Positions 35,747 through 44,631 of a stretch of 64,000 bases of DNA are shown piece by piece (within the stretch, counting starts at the first letter, position 1; every line of letters starts with the position of its first letter). A program made the translations under genes and the position numbers. A model generated the notes under the pieces. The model saw only the letters and a list, made by a program, of their open reading frames with translations, did no database searches and had not been told where the DNA came from. Source of the stretch: Alcanivorax sp. DG881 (GTDB lineage: Bacteria; Pseudomonadota; Gammaproteobacteria; Pseudomonadales; Alcanivoracaceae). The stretch lies in NCBI RefSeq assembly GCF_000155615.1, contig NZ_DS989915.1:1472449-1536448 (forward strand), given 5' to 3'.

Positions 35747-38221
35747 ATGTCTTTTTTCCCGCTTACTTACCCTCGTAACGCCACCCTGTTCGCCAGCCTG
35801 CTTGTCGCCTTGCTCAGCGGCTGTGGCGGCAGCGGCAGCGGTGCCGACACACAGCCGAACGTGGATACCGGAGGCAACGGTAGCGGCGTGAACTACAACG
35901 GTCCTGCGCCGCGCAACGCCGACATCTCCGCGTTCAAAATCTATATCTGGAACAATCTGGTGAGTGAACAGCGCTGCGGCGCCTGTCACCGCAACCAGCA
36001 GCCCGCTTTTGTGCAAACCGGCAACATCAACGACGCCTATGCCGCCGCCAATCCGCTGATCAACCTGAACCAGCCAGCGGCATCCCGCATGGTGCAGAAA
36101 GTGGCCGGTGGCCATAACTGCTGGGAAGCGGACCCGCAGGTCTGTGCCGACCAGATCAGCACCTGGATCAGCGCCTGGGCAGGAGAAACCCTGGGCCTGG
36201 GTGGCGGCACCACCGAGCTGGACCAACCGCCCCTGTACGATCCCGGTGACAGCAAAAACTTCCCGGTGGACAGCGGGCTGTTCGAAACCACTGTCTACCC
36301 GCTACTGGAGCCGCATTGCAGCGAATGCCACCAGAGCGATGCCGCCACCCCGCAAGCGCCCTACCTGGCCGCCGATGATGTGGACGAAGCCTACAGTGCC
36401 GCGCAAAGCAAGATTGACCTGAACCAGCCGGCGCTCAGCCGCCTGGTGGAACGCCTGCGCGAGGACAACCACAACTGCTGGAGTGATAGCTGCAGCAGCG
36501 ATGCCGACGCCATGGAAGACGCCATTCGCGCCATGGCCAACAACATTACCGCCACCGCCCCGGATGGTGACCTGGTGCTGAGCAAGGCACTAACCGTGGA
36601 CGACGGCACCCTGGCCGCCGGCGGCGGGCGCTACGAAAGCAACGTGGTCGCCCGTTATGAATTCAAAACCGGTGAAGGCCTCACCGCTTACGATTCCTCC
36701 GGCGTAGACCCGGCCATCCATCTGCAATTCAGCGGCGATGTGGCCTGGGAAGGCGGCTGGGGCATTCGCCTTAACGGCGGCAAGGCCCAGGGCAGTACCC
36801 AGACCAGCAAAAAGCTCACCGACCTGATTGCCGCCACCGGCGAACTGACCCTGGAAGCCTGGCTGGTACCCGCCAGCACCGGGCAGGACAATGCCCACAT
36901 CATCAGCTACTCCGCCGGCACCATGGCCCGGAACCTGACCCTGGCACAAAGCGGCAGCAACTACCTGGCCTACCAGCGCATCGGCGAAGCCACCGACAGC
37001 AACGGTGAGCCGGTACTGGCCACCGCCGATGACCCGCTTCAGGCAAGCCTGCAGCATGTCGCCATCACCTTTGACCCGGTTAACGGCCGCCAGATCTACA
37101 TCAATGGTGAACGCAATGGCGCCACCGACCCGGTTACCCCGAACCTGCTCAACACCTGGGATGACACCTTTGCCCTGGTGCTCGGCAACGAAGCCTCCAA
37201 CGACCGCCCCTGGGAAGGGGTAATCCGGTTTGCCGCCCTTCACAGCCGGGCGCTCACCGGTGACCAGATCCGCACCAACTTTGCCGCCGGGGTCGGCGAG
37301 CGCTACTTCCTGCCGTTCTACATCGGCCACCTGATTGATCAGCCCGGCGCTTACCTGGTGTTCGAAGTGTCCCGCTTCGACAACTACAGCTACCTGTTCG
37401 CCGCGCCCTATTTCATTAATCTGGAGCAGGATATCGTGGACACGGAAGAGGCATTGCAAGGGCTCCGCCTGAGCATCAACGGCCGCGTCCCCGACGTGGC
37501 ACAGTCCTTTGCCACGGTGGATACCCTGATTGGCGGAGAAGGCTACAGCGAACAGGGCGAAACCCTGTCTCGCCTGGGCACCCTGCTACCCGTGGAGCAA
37601 GGCCAGGAAAACGACGAGTTCTTCCTCACTTTCGAGCGCCTGGGCAGCCACACCAATGTGTACACCGACCCGCAGCCCCTGCCGCTGACACCGAACCAGT
37701 ACGGCGAACAGCCGCTGCCCGGCCTGCGTAACTTTGCCGAAATCAACGCCACCATGAGCCAGCTGACCGGAGTACCTGAAGGATACGGCGAGGTGCCGGA
37801 CACCTATCAACGCCTGCGTGCCCAGCTGCCCAGTGAGGAAAATATCGAAGCCTTCCTCACTGCCCATCAAGTGGGGGTTGCCCAGCTGGCCATCGAATAC
37901 TGCAACGCCCTGGTGGAAGCAGAGCGCAACAATGACGCCAGCATTCAGCCGTTATTCGTGGGCATGAATTACAGCGCCGGCGCCGACACCCTCAGCCAGC
38001 AGAACTGGAAAGACTGGGTCATTTCACCGCTGTTTGAACGCATGGTTGGTAACGGCCAGGCCAGCCAGCCAGACCGCGACGGCGTAGAAAGCGAACTGGA
38101 AGACCTGCTGTTCAATACCAACCTGACCCAATGCAGCAGCGACTGCGTGGAGCGCACCGCCACCGCCACCAAGGCGGCCTGCGCGGCCATGCTGGGCAGC
38201 GCCACCATGCTGTTTCAATAA
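35747..38221 (+). CDS. LamG-domain lipoprotein with two tandem haem repeats
   Basis: An 824-residue lipoprotein (lipobox LLSGC, Cys 26) with a Gly/Ser linker. Two copies of a haem unit follow: C-G-A-C-H (77-81) and C-S-E-C-H (191-195). Each is followed by A-Y-x-A-A-x-x-x-I-x-L-N-Q-P-A and S-R-x-V, then H-N-C-W (123-126 and 242-245). The His of H-N-C-W could be the distal haem ligand. Residues about 300-520 match a LamG/concanavalin-like jelly-roll (YEFKTGEGLTAYDSSG, LTLEAWLVPASTG, HVAITFDPVNGRQIYINGE). The last 300 residues are unrecognised. The protein is probably surface-exposed, combining electron transfer with binding of a ligand. Confidence 0.8.
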   Translation: MSFFPLTYPRNATLFASLLVALLSGCGGSGSGADTQPNVDTGGNGSGVNYNGPAPRNADISAFKIYIWNNLVSEQRCGACHRNQQPAFVQTGNINDAYAAANPLINLNQPAASRMVQKVAGGHNCWEADPQVCADQISTWISAWAGETLGLGGGTTELDQPPLYDPGDSKNFPVDSGLFETTVYPLLEPHCSECHQSDAATPQAPYLAADDVDEAYSAAQSKIDLNQPALSRLVERLREDNHNCWSDSCSSDADAMEDAIRAMANNITATAPDGDLVLSKALTVDDGTLAAGGGRYESNVVARYEFKTGEGLTAYDSSGVDPAIHLQFSGDVAWEGGWGIRLNGGKAQGSTQTSKKLTDLIAATGELTLEAWLVPASTGQDNAHIISYSAGTMARNLTLAQSGSNYLAYQRIGEATDSNGEPVLATADDPLQASLQHVAITFDPVNGRQIYINGERNGATDPVTPNLLNTWDDTFALVLGNEASNDRPWEGVIRFAALHSRALTGDQIRTNFAAGVGERYFLPFYIGHLIDQPGAYLVFEVSRFDNYSYLFAAPYFINLEQDIVDTEEALQGLRLSINGRVPDVAQSFATVDTLIGGEGYSEQGETLSRLGTLLPVEQGQENDEFFLTFERLGSHTNVYTDPQPLPLTPNQYGEQPLPGLRNFAEINATMSQLTGVPEGYGEVPDTYQRLRAQLPSEENIEAFLTAHQVGVAQLAIEYCNALVEAERNNDASIQPLFVGMNYSAGADTLSQQNWKDWVISPLFERMVGNGQASQPDRDGVESELEDLLFNTNLTQCSSDCVERTATATKAACAAMLGSATMLFQ

Positions 38222-38232
38222 GGGGCACGACC

Positions 38233-39819
38233 ATGAAAAGAATGATGAAAAAACCACAGGCCTTGCACCCCGACGCCCCGCTGTTAAATCTGGGCCACGG
38301 CAAACCCATCAGCCGCCGCGACATGCTCGGGCGTGGCCTGGTGTCCGGCGCGGCCTTCGGCAGCGTGGGCCTGTTCGGCTTATTCAGTAACCCCCGCGAG
38401 GCCATGGCCGCCCTGCAGGGCGACCTAGAAACCATCAAGACCGATTGCGGCATCCTCGGTGCCGGCGCCGGCAAGATCCCGTTCATCTGTTTCGATCTGG
38501 CTGGTGGCGCCAATATCGCCGGCTCCAATGTGCTGGTGGGCGGCCAGGGCGGCCAGCTGGATTTTCTCAGCAGTGCCGGCTACTCCAAACTGGGCCTGCC
38601 CGGCGGCATGGCACCCAGCACGGATCCCGGCGTGGTCAATACGGACCTGGGTCTGGCCTTCCACAATGATTCACCCTTCCTGCGCGGCATACAGGAAAAA
38701 GCCCCCGGCGCCATGGGCAACGTGAATGGTTGTGTGATTCCGGCGCGCTCCGAAAACGACACCGCCAATAATCCGCACAATCCCATGTACGGCATCTTCA
38801 ATGCCGGCGCCGACGGCGAGCTGCTGTCGCTGATCGGATCACGCAGCTCATTGTCCGGCGGTAACTCCATGTCGCCGGACGGCTCCATCATCGCCTCTGC
38901 CCGCCCCACCAAGGTGGACCGGGGCACCGATGTGACCGGCCTGGTGGACACCGGCAAGCTGGTGGGCCTGCTTTCCAAGGACGATGCCGTGTCGGTGATG
39001 GAATCCATCGCCCGCATCAGCCATAAACGCATCGACCGTATCGACAGCGGCCTCACCGATGCCAACCGCCGCGCCAACCTGCGCGACCTGCTGCGTTGTG
39101 GCTATGTGGAAGCCGCAGATATTACCGACCGCTATGGCGACCCCTCTGCCCTGAATATTCGTCAGGACACGGACATCCTCAGCATCTTCTCCGAGGCGGA
39201 GTTGAATGACCGTGAATTTGAGAAAACCGCCTCCATCATGAAACTGGTGATCAACGGCTACGCCGGCGCCGGCTGTATTTCCATGGGCGGCTTCGATTAC
39301 CACACCGGCGAACGGGGCACCGGCGAACAACGGGACCTGCGCGCCGGGCGCTGCATGGGCGCCTGCCTGGAATACGCCCGCCGCCGCAACATGCCGCTGA
39401 TGATGTACGTGTTCAGCGATGGCTCCGTGTCCAGCAACGGGCGCATTGATGATTCCGCCAACGGCCGCGGCAAAGGCGAGTGGACCGGCGACAACTCGTC
39501 CACCGCCGCCTCGTTCTTTCTGGTCTACAACCCCAACGGCCGCCCAACCCTGAACACCAACGGCGCCAGCGCCGAGAACCATCAGCAACTGGGCTGGATG
39601 CGAAGCGACGCCTCGGTGGAAACCGCTGGTACTCCGGCGGCCAACAACGTGAACCTGCTGGCGGAAACCGTGTGGCTGAACTACATGGCGTTGCACGGTG
39701 AACTCGGCCAGTTCAGCGCCCGCTTCCCCAATCACAGCCTGGGCAACGCCGCTTCGCTGGACAAACTGGCCGCCTTCAACCCCATCGTCAGCGGCCCCGT
39801 CTTTCCTCCTCCCGCCTGA
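38233..39819 (+). CDS. Tat-type exported protein, DUF1501-like
   Basis: A 528-residue protein with a twin-arginine-type leader (ISRRDMLGRGLVSGAAFG) ending near EAMAA. The body carries segments typical of DUF1501 proteins: an N-terminal hydrophobic strand with a Gly-Gly pair (FICFDLAGGANIAG) and the GGFDYHTGERGTGEQRD stretch. It also has ARRRNMPLMMYVFSDGS and CMGACLEYA. DUF1501 proteins are alkaline-phosphatase-fold relatives of unknown role, often next to cytochrome or DUF1800 genes. Tat export implies folding in the cytoplasm, perhaps with a cofactor. The ATG at 38233 follows AGGGG and precedes the leader; a longer frame starts inside the previous gene. The DUF1501 assignment is by resemblance only. 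Confidence 0.65.
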   Translation: MKRMMKKPQALHPDAPLLNLGHGKPISRRDMLGRGLVSGAAFGSVGLFGLFSNPREAMAALQGDLETIKTDCGILGAGAGKIPFICFDLAGGANIAGSNVLVGGQGGQLDFLSSAGYSKLGLPGGMAPSTDPGVVNTDLGLAFHNDSPFLRGIQEKAPGAMGNVNGCVIPARSENDTANNPHNPMYGIFNAGADGELLSLIGSRSSLSGGNSMSPDGSIIASARPTKVDRGTDVTGLVDTGKLVGLLSKDDAVSVMESIARISHKRIDRIDSGLTDANRRANLRDLLRCGYVEAADITDRYGDPSALNIRQDTDILSIFSEAELNDREFEKTASIMKLVINGYAGAGCISMGGFDYHTGERGTGEQRDLRAGRCMGACLEYARRRNMPLMMYVFSDGSVSSNGRIDDSANGRGKGEWTGDNSSTAASFFLVYNPNGRPTLNTNGASAENHQQLGWMRSDASVETAGTPAANNVNLLAETVWLNYMALHGELGQFSARFPNHSLGNAASLDKLAAFNPIVSGPVFPPPA

Positions 39820-39824
39820 CCCAC

Positions 39825-39857
39825 CCTGCCGGGGCGGCACAGGGCCGCTCCGGCAGG
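39825..39857 (+). terminator. Hairpin between the DUF1501-like gene and apbE
   Basis: A 14-bp stem (CCTGCCGG-G-GCGGC with GCCGC-T-CCGGCAGG, one G-U pair) and a five-base loop start five bases after the stop codon. No T run follows. It may be an attenuator or mRNA 3'-end stabiliser that separates apbE from the rest of the operon. Confidence 0.55.
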
Positions 39858-39903
39858 TACACTGCTGTCACTCTCCTTTGCTGACAACCCGAAGACGATT
39901 GCC

Positions 39904-40887
39904 ATGGTTTCGCTTACCCCCACTGCCCGCCTGATCACCTTGATCACACCTGCCCTGCTCCTGCTGCTGGCCATGCCGGCACAGGCCCGGTGGCAACAAC
40001 AGGACTGGGATGTGATGGGCACCCGGGCCAGCGTCACACTGTGGTCCGAGCAGGATGCGGCCCCCTTGTTCGACGCGCTGAAAGAGGAAATGGCGCGCCT
40101 GAATGCCTTGCTGTCCCCCTGGGTGGAAAGCAGCGAACTGGCCCGGGTCAACGCCCGTGCCGGCGAGACAACACAAACCATCAGCGCGGAGTTTTATCAG
40201 CTGCTGGCACGGTCTCTGGACTACTACCAACTCACCGACGGCGCCTTCGACATTACCTTTGCCAGTGCCGGGCACCTGTACGATTACCGCGAAGGCAAGG
40301 CGCCGAACGATACCGAGCTGGCCGCTGCGAACCAGCATATCGGCGCCGACCGTATTGAACTGACCGCACCGGACAAGGTGCGTTTCCGTGACCCCCGCAC
40401 CCGTATCGATCTGGGCGGTATCGCCAAGGGGTACGCCATTGACCAGGGCATCGCCTTGCTGAAAGAGGCAGGCGTCGAACACGCCTACCTGTCACTGGGC
40501 GGGGACAGCTATGTGCTGGGCGATCACCGGGGCCGCCCCTGGGAAGTGGGCATTCAACACCCGCGCAGTAAACAGGACATCGCCATGAAACTGCCCATGG
40601 CCAATCTGGCCATGTCCACCTCGGGGGATTACCAGCGTTATTTCATTCAGGACGGCCGCCGCATTCATCACATCCTGTCGCCAAAGACCGGCAAAAGTAT
40701 CGATGGGCTGGCCAGCGTTACCGTGCTGTGTGACAACAGCATCGATGCCGACGCCCTCTCCACCAGCGTCTTTGTGCTGGGCGCCGAAAAAGGCCTCGCG
40801 CTGATCAATCGTCTTCCTGAGACCTCCGCCATCATCATCAACCGGGAAGGTAACGTCACCTACTCCAATGACCTGACTGGCGGCTGA
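39904..40887 (+). CDS. apbE: FAD:protein FMN transferase ApbE
   Basis: A 327-residue exported ApbE that attaches FMN covalently to Thr or Ser of extracytosolic proteins. Family features are MGTRASVTLW near the N-terminus of the mature protein, GAFDITFASAGHLYDY, DLGGIAKGYAIDQGIALL, LSLGGDSYVLG, MSTSGDYQRYF, IHHILSPKTG and DALSTSVFVLG. The signal peptide is MVSLTPTARLITLITPALLL and beyond. The DUF1501-like gene lies upstream. No S-G-A-T-type acceptor sequence stands out in the surrounding proteins, so the target is unknown. Its presence beside exported haem proteins supports a flavin- and haem-based envelope redox system. Confidence 0.93.
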   Translation: MVSLTPTARLITLITPALLLLLAMPAQARWQQQDWDVMGTRASVTLWSEQDAAPLFDALKEEMARLNALLSPWVESSELARVNARAGETTQTISAEFYQLLARSLDYYQLTDGAFDITFASAGHLYDYREGKAPNDTELAAANQHIGADRIELTAPDKVRFRDPRTRIDLGGIAKGYAIDQGIALLKEAGVEHAYLSLGGDSYVLGDHRGRPWEVGIQHPRSKQDIAMKLPMANLAMSTSGDYQRYFIQDGRRIHHILSPKTGKSIDGLASVTVLCDNSIDADALSTSVFVLGAEKGLALINRLPETSAIIINREGNVTYSNDLTGG

Positions 40888-41029
40888 CAACGCACAGGGC
40901 GAGACGCCCAGTGCCGGAAGCCTGACGCGGCTAAAAACCAGAAATCAGGTTGATGGCGGTATCGCCGGGTCTTTCGTTGAATGTCCGTCTGCGTGGCCAG
41001 AGTCGCGCCAATCTGCACTGGACCTTGTC

Positions 41030-41653
41030 TCAGGCGCGAACCAGCAATCCGACTCCGGCCCCTACCATGACGCAGCCCGCGCCAAGCTGCAGCGGCCGCC
41101 GGTAGCGTGGCGGCAACGCCACCGCCGCCAGCCGGCTGGCCAGCAAGGCATAGGCGACTTTTACACTGCCCACGGCCACGACCGTTACCAACAACACCGC
41201 AGCTATCGCCGCGCTTTGCAGCGCAGGCAAATCCACGAACACGGGCAACAAACTGGCATAAAAAACGATGGCCTTGATATCTCCCAGCGTTACCAGCAGG
41301 CCCGCCAGAAAACTCGCACCATGGTGGCCTGAACGCTTGTCGCTGTTCCCCGGATTGCTCACGGCCGCCCGCCGGGAACGGATCAGCTGCACGCCAAAAC
41401 CTATCAGCCACACCGCTGCCAGTATCCGCACCACCACAAACGCCGTCCCCAGCCACTGGGCCAGGGCCGCCATGCCGAACAGCGCAAGGCTCACAAACAG
41501 CAGGTCCGCCAGCACAATACCTGCGGCCACCAGCAAACCATGGGAAACGCCATACCGGGCGGAACGGACCACCACCAGCGCCACACTGGTACTGGGCATC
41601 GCTGCCATAACCATGAGGGATAGCATCAACAGAAACAGCGACGGGATATCCAT
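41030..41653 (-). CDS. LysE/RhtB-family exporter
   Basis: A 207-residue inner-membrane protein with about six hydrophobic segments. The family features are the N-terminal M-x-x-P-S-x-x-V-A-L (AMPSTSVALVVVRSARYG), followed by GVSHGLLVAAGIVLADLLF and LAAVWLIGFGVQLIRSRR, then FLAGLLVTLGDIKAIVFYASLLP. These match the LysE/RhtB amino-acid export family. The substrate cannot be read from the sequence. The gene converges with apbE; about 140 bp between them hold a short GGGCG/CGCCC hairpin and nothing else I recognise. Confidence 0.88.
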   Translation of the reverse strand: MDIPSLFLLMLSLMVMAAMPSTSVALVVVRSARYGVSHGLLVAAGIVLADLLFVSLALFGMAALAQWLGTAFVVVRILAAVWLIGFGVQLIRSRRAAVSNPGNSDKRSGHHGASFLAGLLVTLGDIKAIVFYASLLPVFVDLPALQSAAIAAVLLVTVVAVGSVKVAYALLASRLAAVALPPRYRRPLQLGAGCVMVGAGVGLLVRA

Positions 41654-41701
41654 AAGCCCTCACCAACGCAGAAAGGATGCGGAATGATGATCCTTGCCAG
41701 T

Positions 41702-42205
41702 CTACCGCGAGACTGCGCCACCCCGCGCCTCACCACACAGTCGCCCCTGCTCCAACTGCAGACGCCAGACGTCATGGTAATCCTCCGCTTGCGGAAAATC
41801 CGCCGCGCCGGCCAGGTAGAGGCTGTCGTCCCGCAGGGTTTGGCCCAACAACAGCGTGCCGGTAAAGCCAAGAGGAAGGTGCAACGCAGGGTAACGCCAG
41901 GGCATCACACCGCCGCGCACCCGCTCTGCCGCCACCCCGTTGAGCGCGGGCCATCGCGCCGGGACGGTAACGATCTCACCTTGTTCATCCACACCGATCA
42001 GTCCGCTCGGTGGCGCGCACAGGGCCAGCTCGGCCAGGTACAGGGTGCCGCCCTCAATGAGGTAATGGCACACATAACCGCGCCAGCAAGCGGAACTGTC
42101 GCCATCGGGATAAAGATCCCAGTCCGCCGGTGAAAACGCAGCACCACTGATCACATCGAACCCTTGCCCCCTGTGGTGCAAGGAATCCAGCTGTTGCGCT
42201 GTCAC
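41702..42205 (-). CDS. Hypothetical protein, operon partner of the TPR protein
   Basis: A 167-residue soluble protein that I do not recognise. Its start overlaps the TPR gene by 4 bp (ATGA), so it is translationally coupled to it. It is rich in Gly, Leu and Trp, has no signal peptide or membrane segment, and its conserved-looking parts are FSPADWDLYPDGD, GGVMPWRYPALHL and a repeated L-Y-L-A pattern (YLAELALCA and YLAGAADFP). The coding bias looks real compared with the neighbours. The function is unknown. Confidence 0.65.
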   Translation of the reverse strand: MTAQQLDSLHHRGQGFDVISGAAFSPADWDLYPDGDSSACWRGYVCHYLIEGGTLYLAELALCAPPSGLIGVDEQGEIVTVPARWPALNGVAAERVRGGVMPWRYPALHLPLGFTGTLLLGQTLRDDSLYLAGAADFPQAEDYHDVWRLQLEQGRLCGEARGGAVSR

Positions 42206-44124
42206 CGGGACGAGCCCATGGGCGGCTGTAAGGGGAACGCTGAGGACTGCGGCGCCGCCTCGTCCGGGGTCTGCTCACGCTCGCGGCTGCTGCGCAAGGC
42301 GCGATGGTAAAGATCGGCCAGCCCTTCATGGGCCGACGCACTGAAACGCTTCAGGCGGTTGCGGGTTTCGGTAACCTGTTCATAGGCCGACGCCTGCAAA
42401 CCGTACTGTTGGCGACGCATCAACAGCGCCCCGCGTTTCTGTAAGCGTTCCAGCTCGCCGGTCAGTGCATTCAATTCTTGCGAGAAATCTTCCAACCGCT
42501 CTGAGCGGTATGTGGCAAACAGCACACGGCTGCGCAGCACACGGGTTTCATCCAGCAACCCATCGATTTCATTAAGCTGATGCTGGCGTTCCCACTGGCG
42601 CGGCACGATGTTTTCCTGCATCTCCCACAGCAAAACACCTTTGTAGAAGTCCAGCTTGGCGGTCACATCCGGGCGCTTTCGCTTGCCCCACCCCTCGGTG
42701 CGCTGCTCGGCATTCTGCTGCGCCTCCCACAGCTTGCGCTCCTTGTCGGTGGCGAAGGGCAACGGGTCCTGTTTGGCCACGGCCTCATCGTAACGGCGCT
42801 GCAAACGGGTCATGCGCCCCTGGAAATCCTGCTGTGACAGATCGTCCAATAGCGCTCGGGCCGCAGGGCGGGTTTCGTCCTGCTTGCGCCGATGGGCAGC
42901 CATCAATGTCTCAAAGGCCGGCAGCTTTTCCTGCCACTGGGTAAGCAGGTTCTTCTGCCGCAACAACTCGTGGTAGTTATTCCAGCCGCGTTGAAATTCG
43001 GTGGTGGCAAACCATTCATAAAAGGTTGGGAAACTTTCCACCCGACGCGGCAGGAACGGCGGCACCGGATCCATGGCGGTGGACCAGCGCGGCTCCCCCA
43101 CCATGGCCGTAAACCATTCGCCACTGGCAATATCCGCTTCCACTTCCAGCAGGTATTGCTGCAAACCAGCAAAGCGATCCAGTGCAGTCTCGAATGCCTG
43201 CCTGGCAGAACGCTGATCGCCCATTTGCTCGTACAGGTAGGGAATCGCTAACTGCGCTTCCTGCACCGGCAATCGCTGGATCGACTTGGTGTCCAGCTGC
43301 TGCAGGACCGGCAGCGCCTTACGGGGCTGATTTTCAATCAACAGGGCGCGGGCATAGAGCAACAGGGAGATGTCGGCAAACGGCCCCTCCAGGCGAGCGT
43401 CTCGCAACAGGGCCAGCGCACGGTCTTCCTGATCGCTGCGCAACATGTAGATCGCCAGCGCCAGCATGGCTTTTTCCTTGATCGCATTAACCTGGGCGTC
43501 CCCCGGCGGCATGTTGGCCAGCTGCCAGAGCCATTCCTGCCCCAGCCCGGGATGCTTGCCGTTAATCCAGCTGATCGCCAGGTTATAGCGCAGGTAGGCA
43601 TTGAGAGGATGGTCTTCGGAGAACGCATCAAGCAGCTCTGCGGCTTCTTCATAGCGTTGCAGACGCATCAGGACCCGCGCCCGCAAACTGAAATACACTT
43701 CTTCCAGTTTGGCTGGCGGCTCACCGACCTGTTGATCCAGCATGGCCAGCGCCTGTTGGTATTTCTGCTGGCGATAGTAAAGACCGGCAAGGTGAATCCA
43801 CGCCCGCTGGGCGACTTCACCGCTGACCTGGGTATCGAGCAACTGGTTGAAAACCTGCTCGGCGTCTTCGGGCATGCCGTAGGCGCTGTACATGGCCCCC
43901 AACAGCACTTCCATATCCGCCTTGTGGATATCCACCTCGCCCCGCTCCAGCGCCATCTGGGCGCGGGTCAGGGCAGCAAAATAATCGCCTTTGAGATACA
44001 GATAGGCCACCTCACCATAGGCCAGCTCCTGCACCTGATGAGGTTCATCCAGGCGGGCCCAGCTCAGGGAACTGAGTAACAACAGCCCCACCACCAGCCC
44101 TTTCAAGCTTCCTCGCATTCGCAT
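42202..44124 (-). CDS. Exported TPR-repeat protein
   Basis: A 640-residue protein with a signal peptide (GLVVGLLLLSSLSWA). Residues about 30-320 are tetratricopeptide repeats (VAYLYLKGDYFAALTRAQMALER, LAGLYYRQQKYQQALAMLDQQ, RVLMRLQRYEEAAELLDAFSED). The C-terminal half is strongly charged and helical, probably coiled coil, ending in a Pro- and Ser-rich tail. TPR domains bind peptides or proteins; the partner is unknown. It lies 9 bp after the secreted protein gene at 44134, and its end overlaps the hypothetical at 41702. The three likely form one operon with a shared task in the envelope. Confidence 0.82.
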   Translation of the reverse strand: MRMRGSLKGLVVGLLLLSSLSWARLDEPHQVQELAYGEVAYLYLKGDYFAALTRAQMALERGEVDIHKADMEVLLGAMYSAYGMPEDAEQVFNQLLDTQVSGEVAQRAWIHLAGLYYRQQKYQQALAMLDQQVGEPPAKLEEVYFSLRARVLMRLQRYEEAAELLDAFSEDHPLNAYLRYNLAISWINGKHPGLGQEWLWQLANMPPGDAQVNAIKEKAMLALAIYMLRSDQEDRALALLRDARLEGPFADISLLLYARALLIENQPRKALPVLQQLDTKSIQRLPVQEAQLAIPYLYEQMGDQRSARQAFETALDRFAGLQQYLLEVEADIASGEWFTAMVGEPRWSTAMDPVPPFLPRRVESFPTFYEWFATTEFQRGWNNYHELLRQKNLLTQWQEKLPAFETLMAAHRRKQDETRPAARALLDDLSQQDFQGRMTRLQRRYDEAVAKQDPLPFATDKERKLWEAQQNAEQRTEGWGKRKRPDVTAKLDFYKGVLLWEMQENIVPRQWERQHQLNEIDGLLDETRVLRSRVLFATYRSERLEDFSQELNALTGELERLQKRGALLMRRQQYGLQASAYEQVTETRNRLKRFSASAHEGLADLYHRALRSSREREQTPDEAAPQSSAFPLQPPMGSSR

Positions 44125-44133
44125 AGACCGCTC

Positions 44134-44631
44134 TCAGCGCCAGTCGCGAAAACGGAAACGCGGCTGCTGCTTGGCGGTATCGTCCTCGATATGAAGCTGA
44201 ACGAAATGGCGGCCGTGATTCTTGTCGAAGTGGCCGGTCACCCCCTGGCGCATTTCCCGGCCGGCAGGCCCGGTGCCGGTGATAAAGGCCGTGAGCTCGT
44301 GATCACCATTCTTCACGTTGGCCAGCGCCAGACGCTGCACCGCACCGTTTTTCAGGGCGCGGATCTCCTTTTCCGTATAGAGATGGCTGGTCAGCACTTC
44401 GCCATCCAGCTCCAGCGTGATGCTGTCCGGCTGGAAAAAGTGCCCCACATCCAGAGAGACATAAATCCCGACCTGGGTATCGGCGGGGAACAGCAACTCT
44501 TCTTCGAGCAATAGCAGGCGTTTATTGACTTCCAGCACGTCACGTTTGAAATCGGCCAGATCCTTGTCCAGCTCGGCCCCGTGCAGCTGGGCTGCGACCA
44601 GCATCAACAACAAAATGAATGCGCGGCGCAT
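44134..44631 (-). CDS. Secreted hypothetical protein, first gene of the TPR operon
   Basis: A 165-residue protein with a signal peptide (MRRAFILLLMLVAAQLHGA). A coiled-coil-like segment (LADFKRDVLEVNKRLLLLEEELL) is followed by a beta-rich domain (VGIYVSLDVGHFFQPDSITLELDGE, YTEKEIRALKNGAVQRL, ELTAFITGTGPAGREMRQ). I recognise no named family, though the shape recalls small periplasmic immunoglobulin-like proteins. The C-terminus (KQQPRFRFRDWR) is basic. It is the promoter-proximal gene of the three-gene unit. Confidence 0.72.
   Translation of the reverse strand: MRRAFILLLMLVAAQLHGAELDKDLADFKRDVLEVNKRLLLLEEELLFPADTQVGIYVSLDVGHFFQPDSITLELDGEVLTSHLYTEKEIRALKNGAVQRLALANVKNGDHELTAFITGTGPAGREMRQGVTGHFDKNHGRHFVQLHIEDDTAKQQPRFRFRDWR

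Noticed and set aside
34541-36226. A 561-residue minus-strand frame opposite the haem-protein genes
   Set aside because: Composition (very high Val, Gly, Ala, His) is typical of an antisense shadow; the plus-strand genes carry C-x-x-C-H motifs and export signals.
40893-40945. GCCTGACGC-AAAA-like piece after apbE as a third copy of repeat family 2
   Set aside because: Only one block is shared and the neighbouring blocks are absent.
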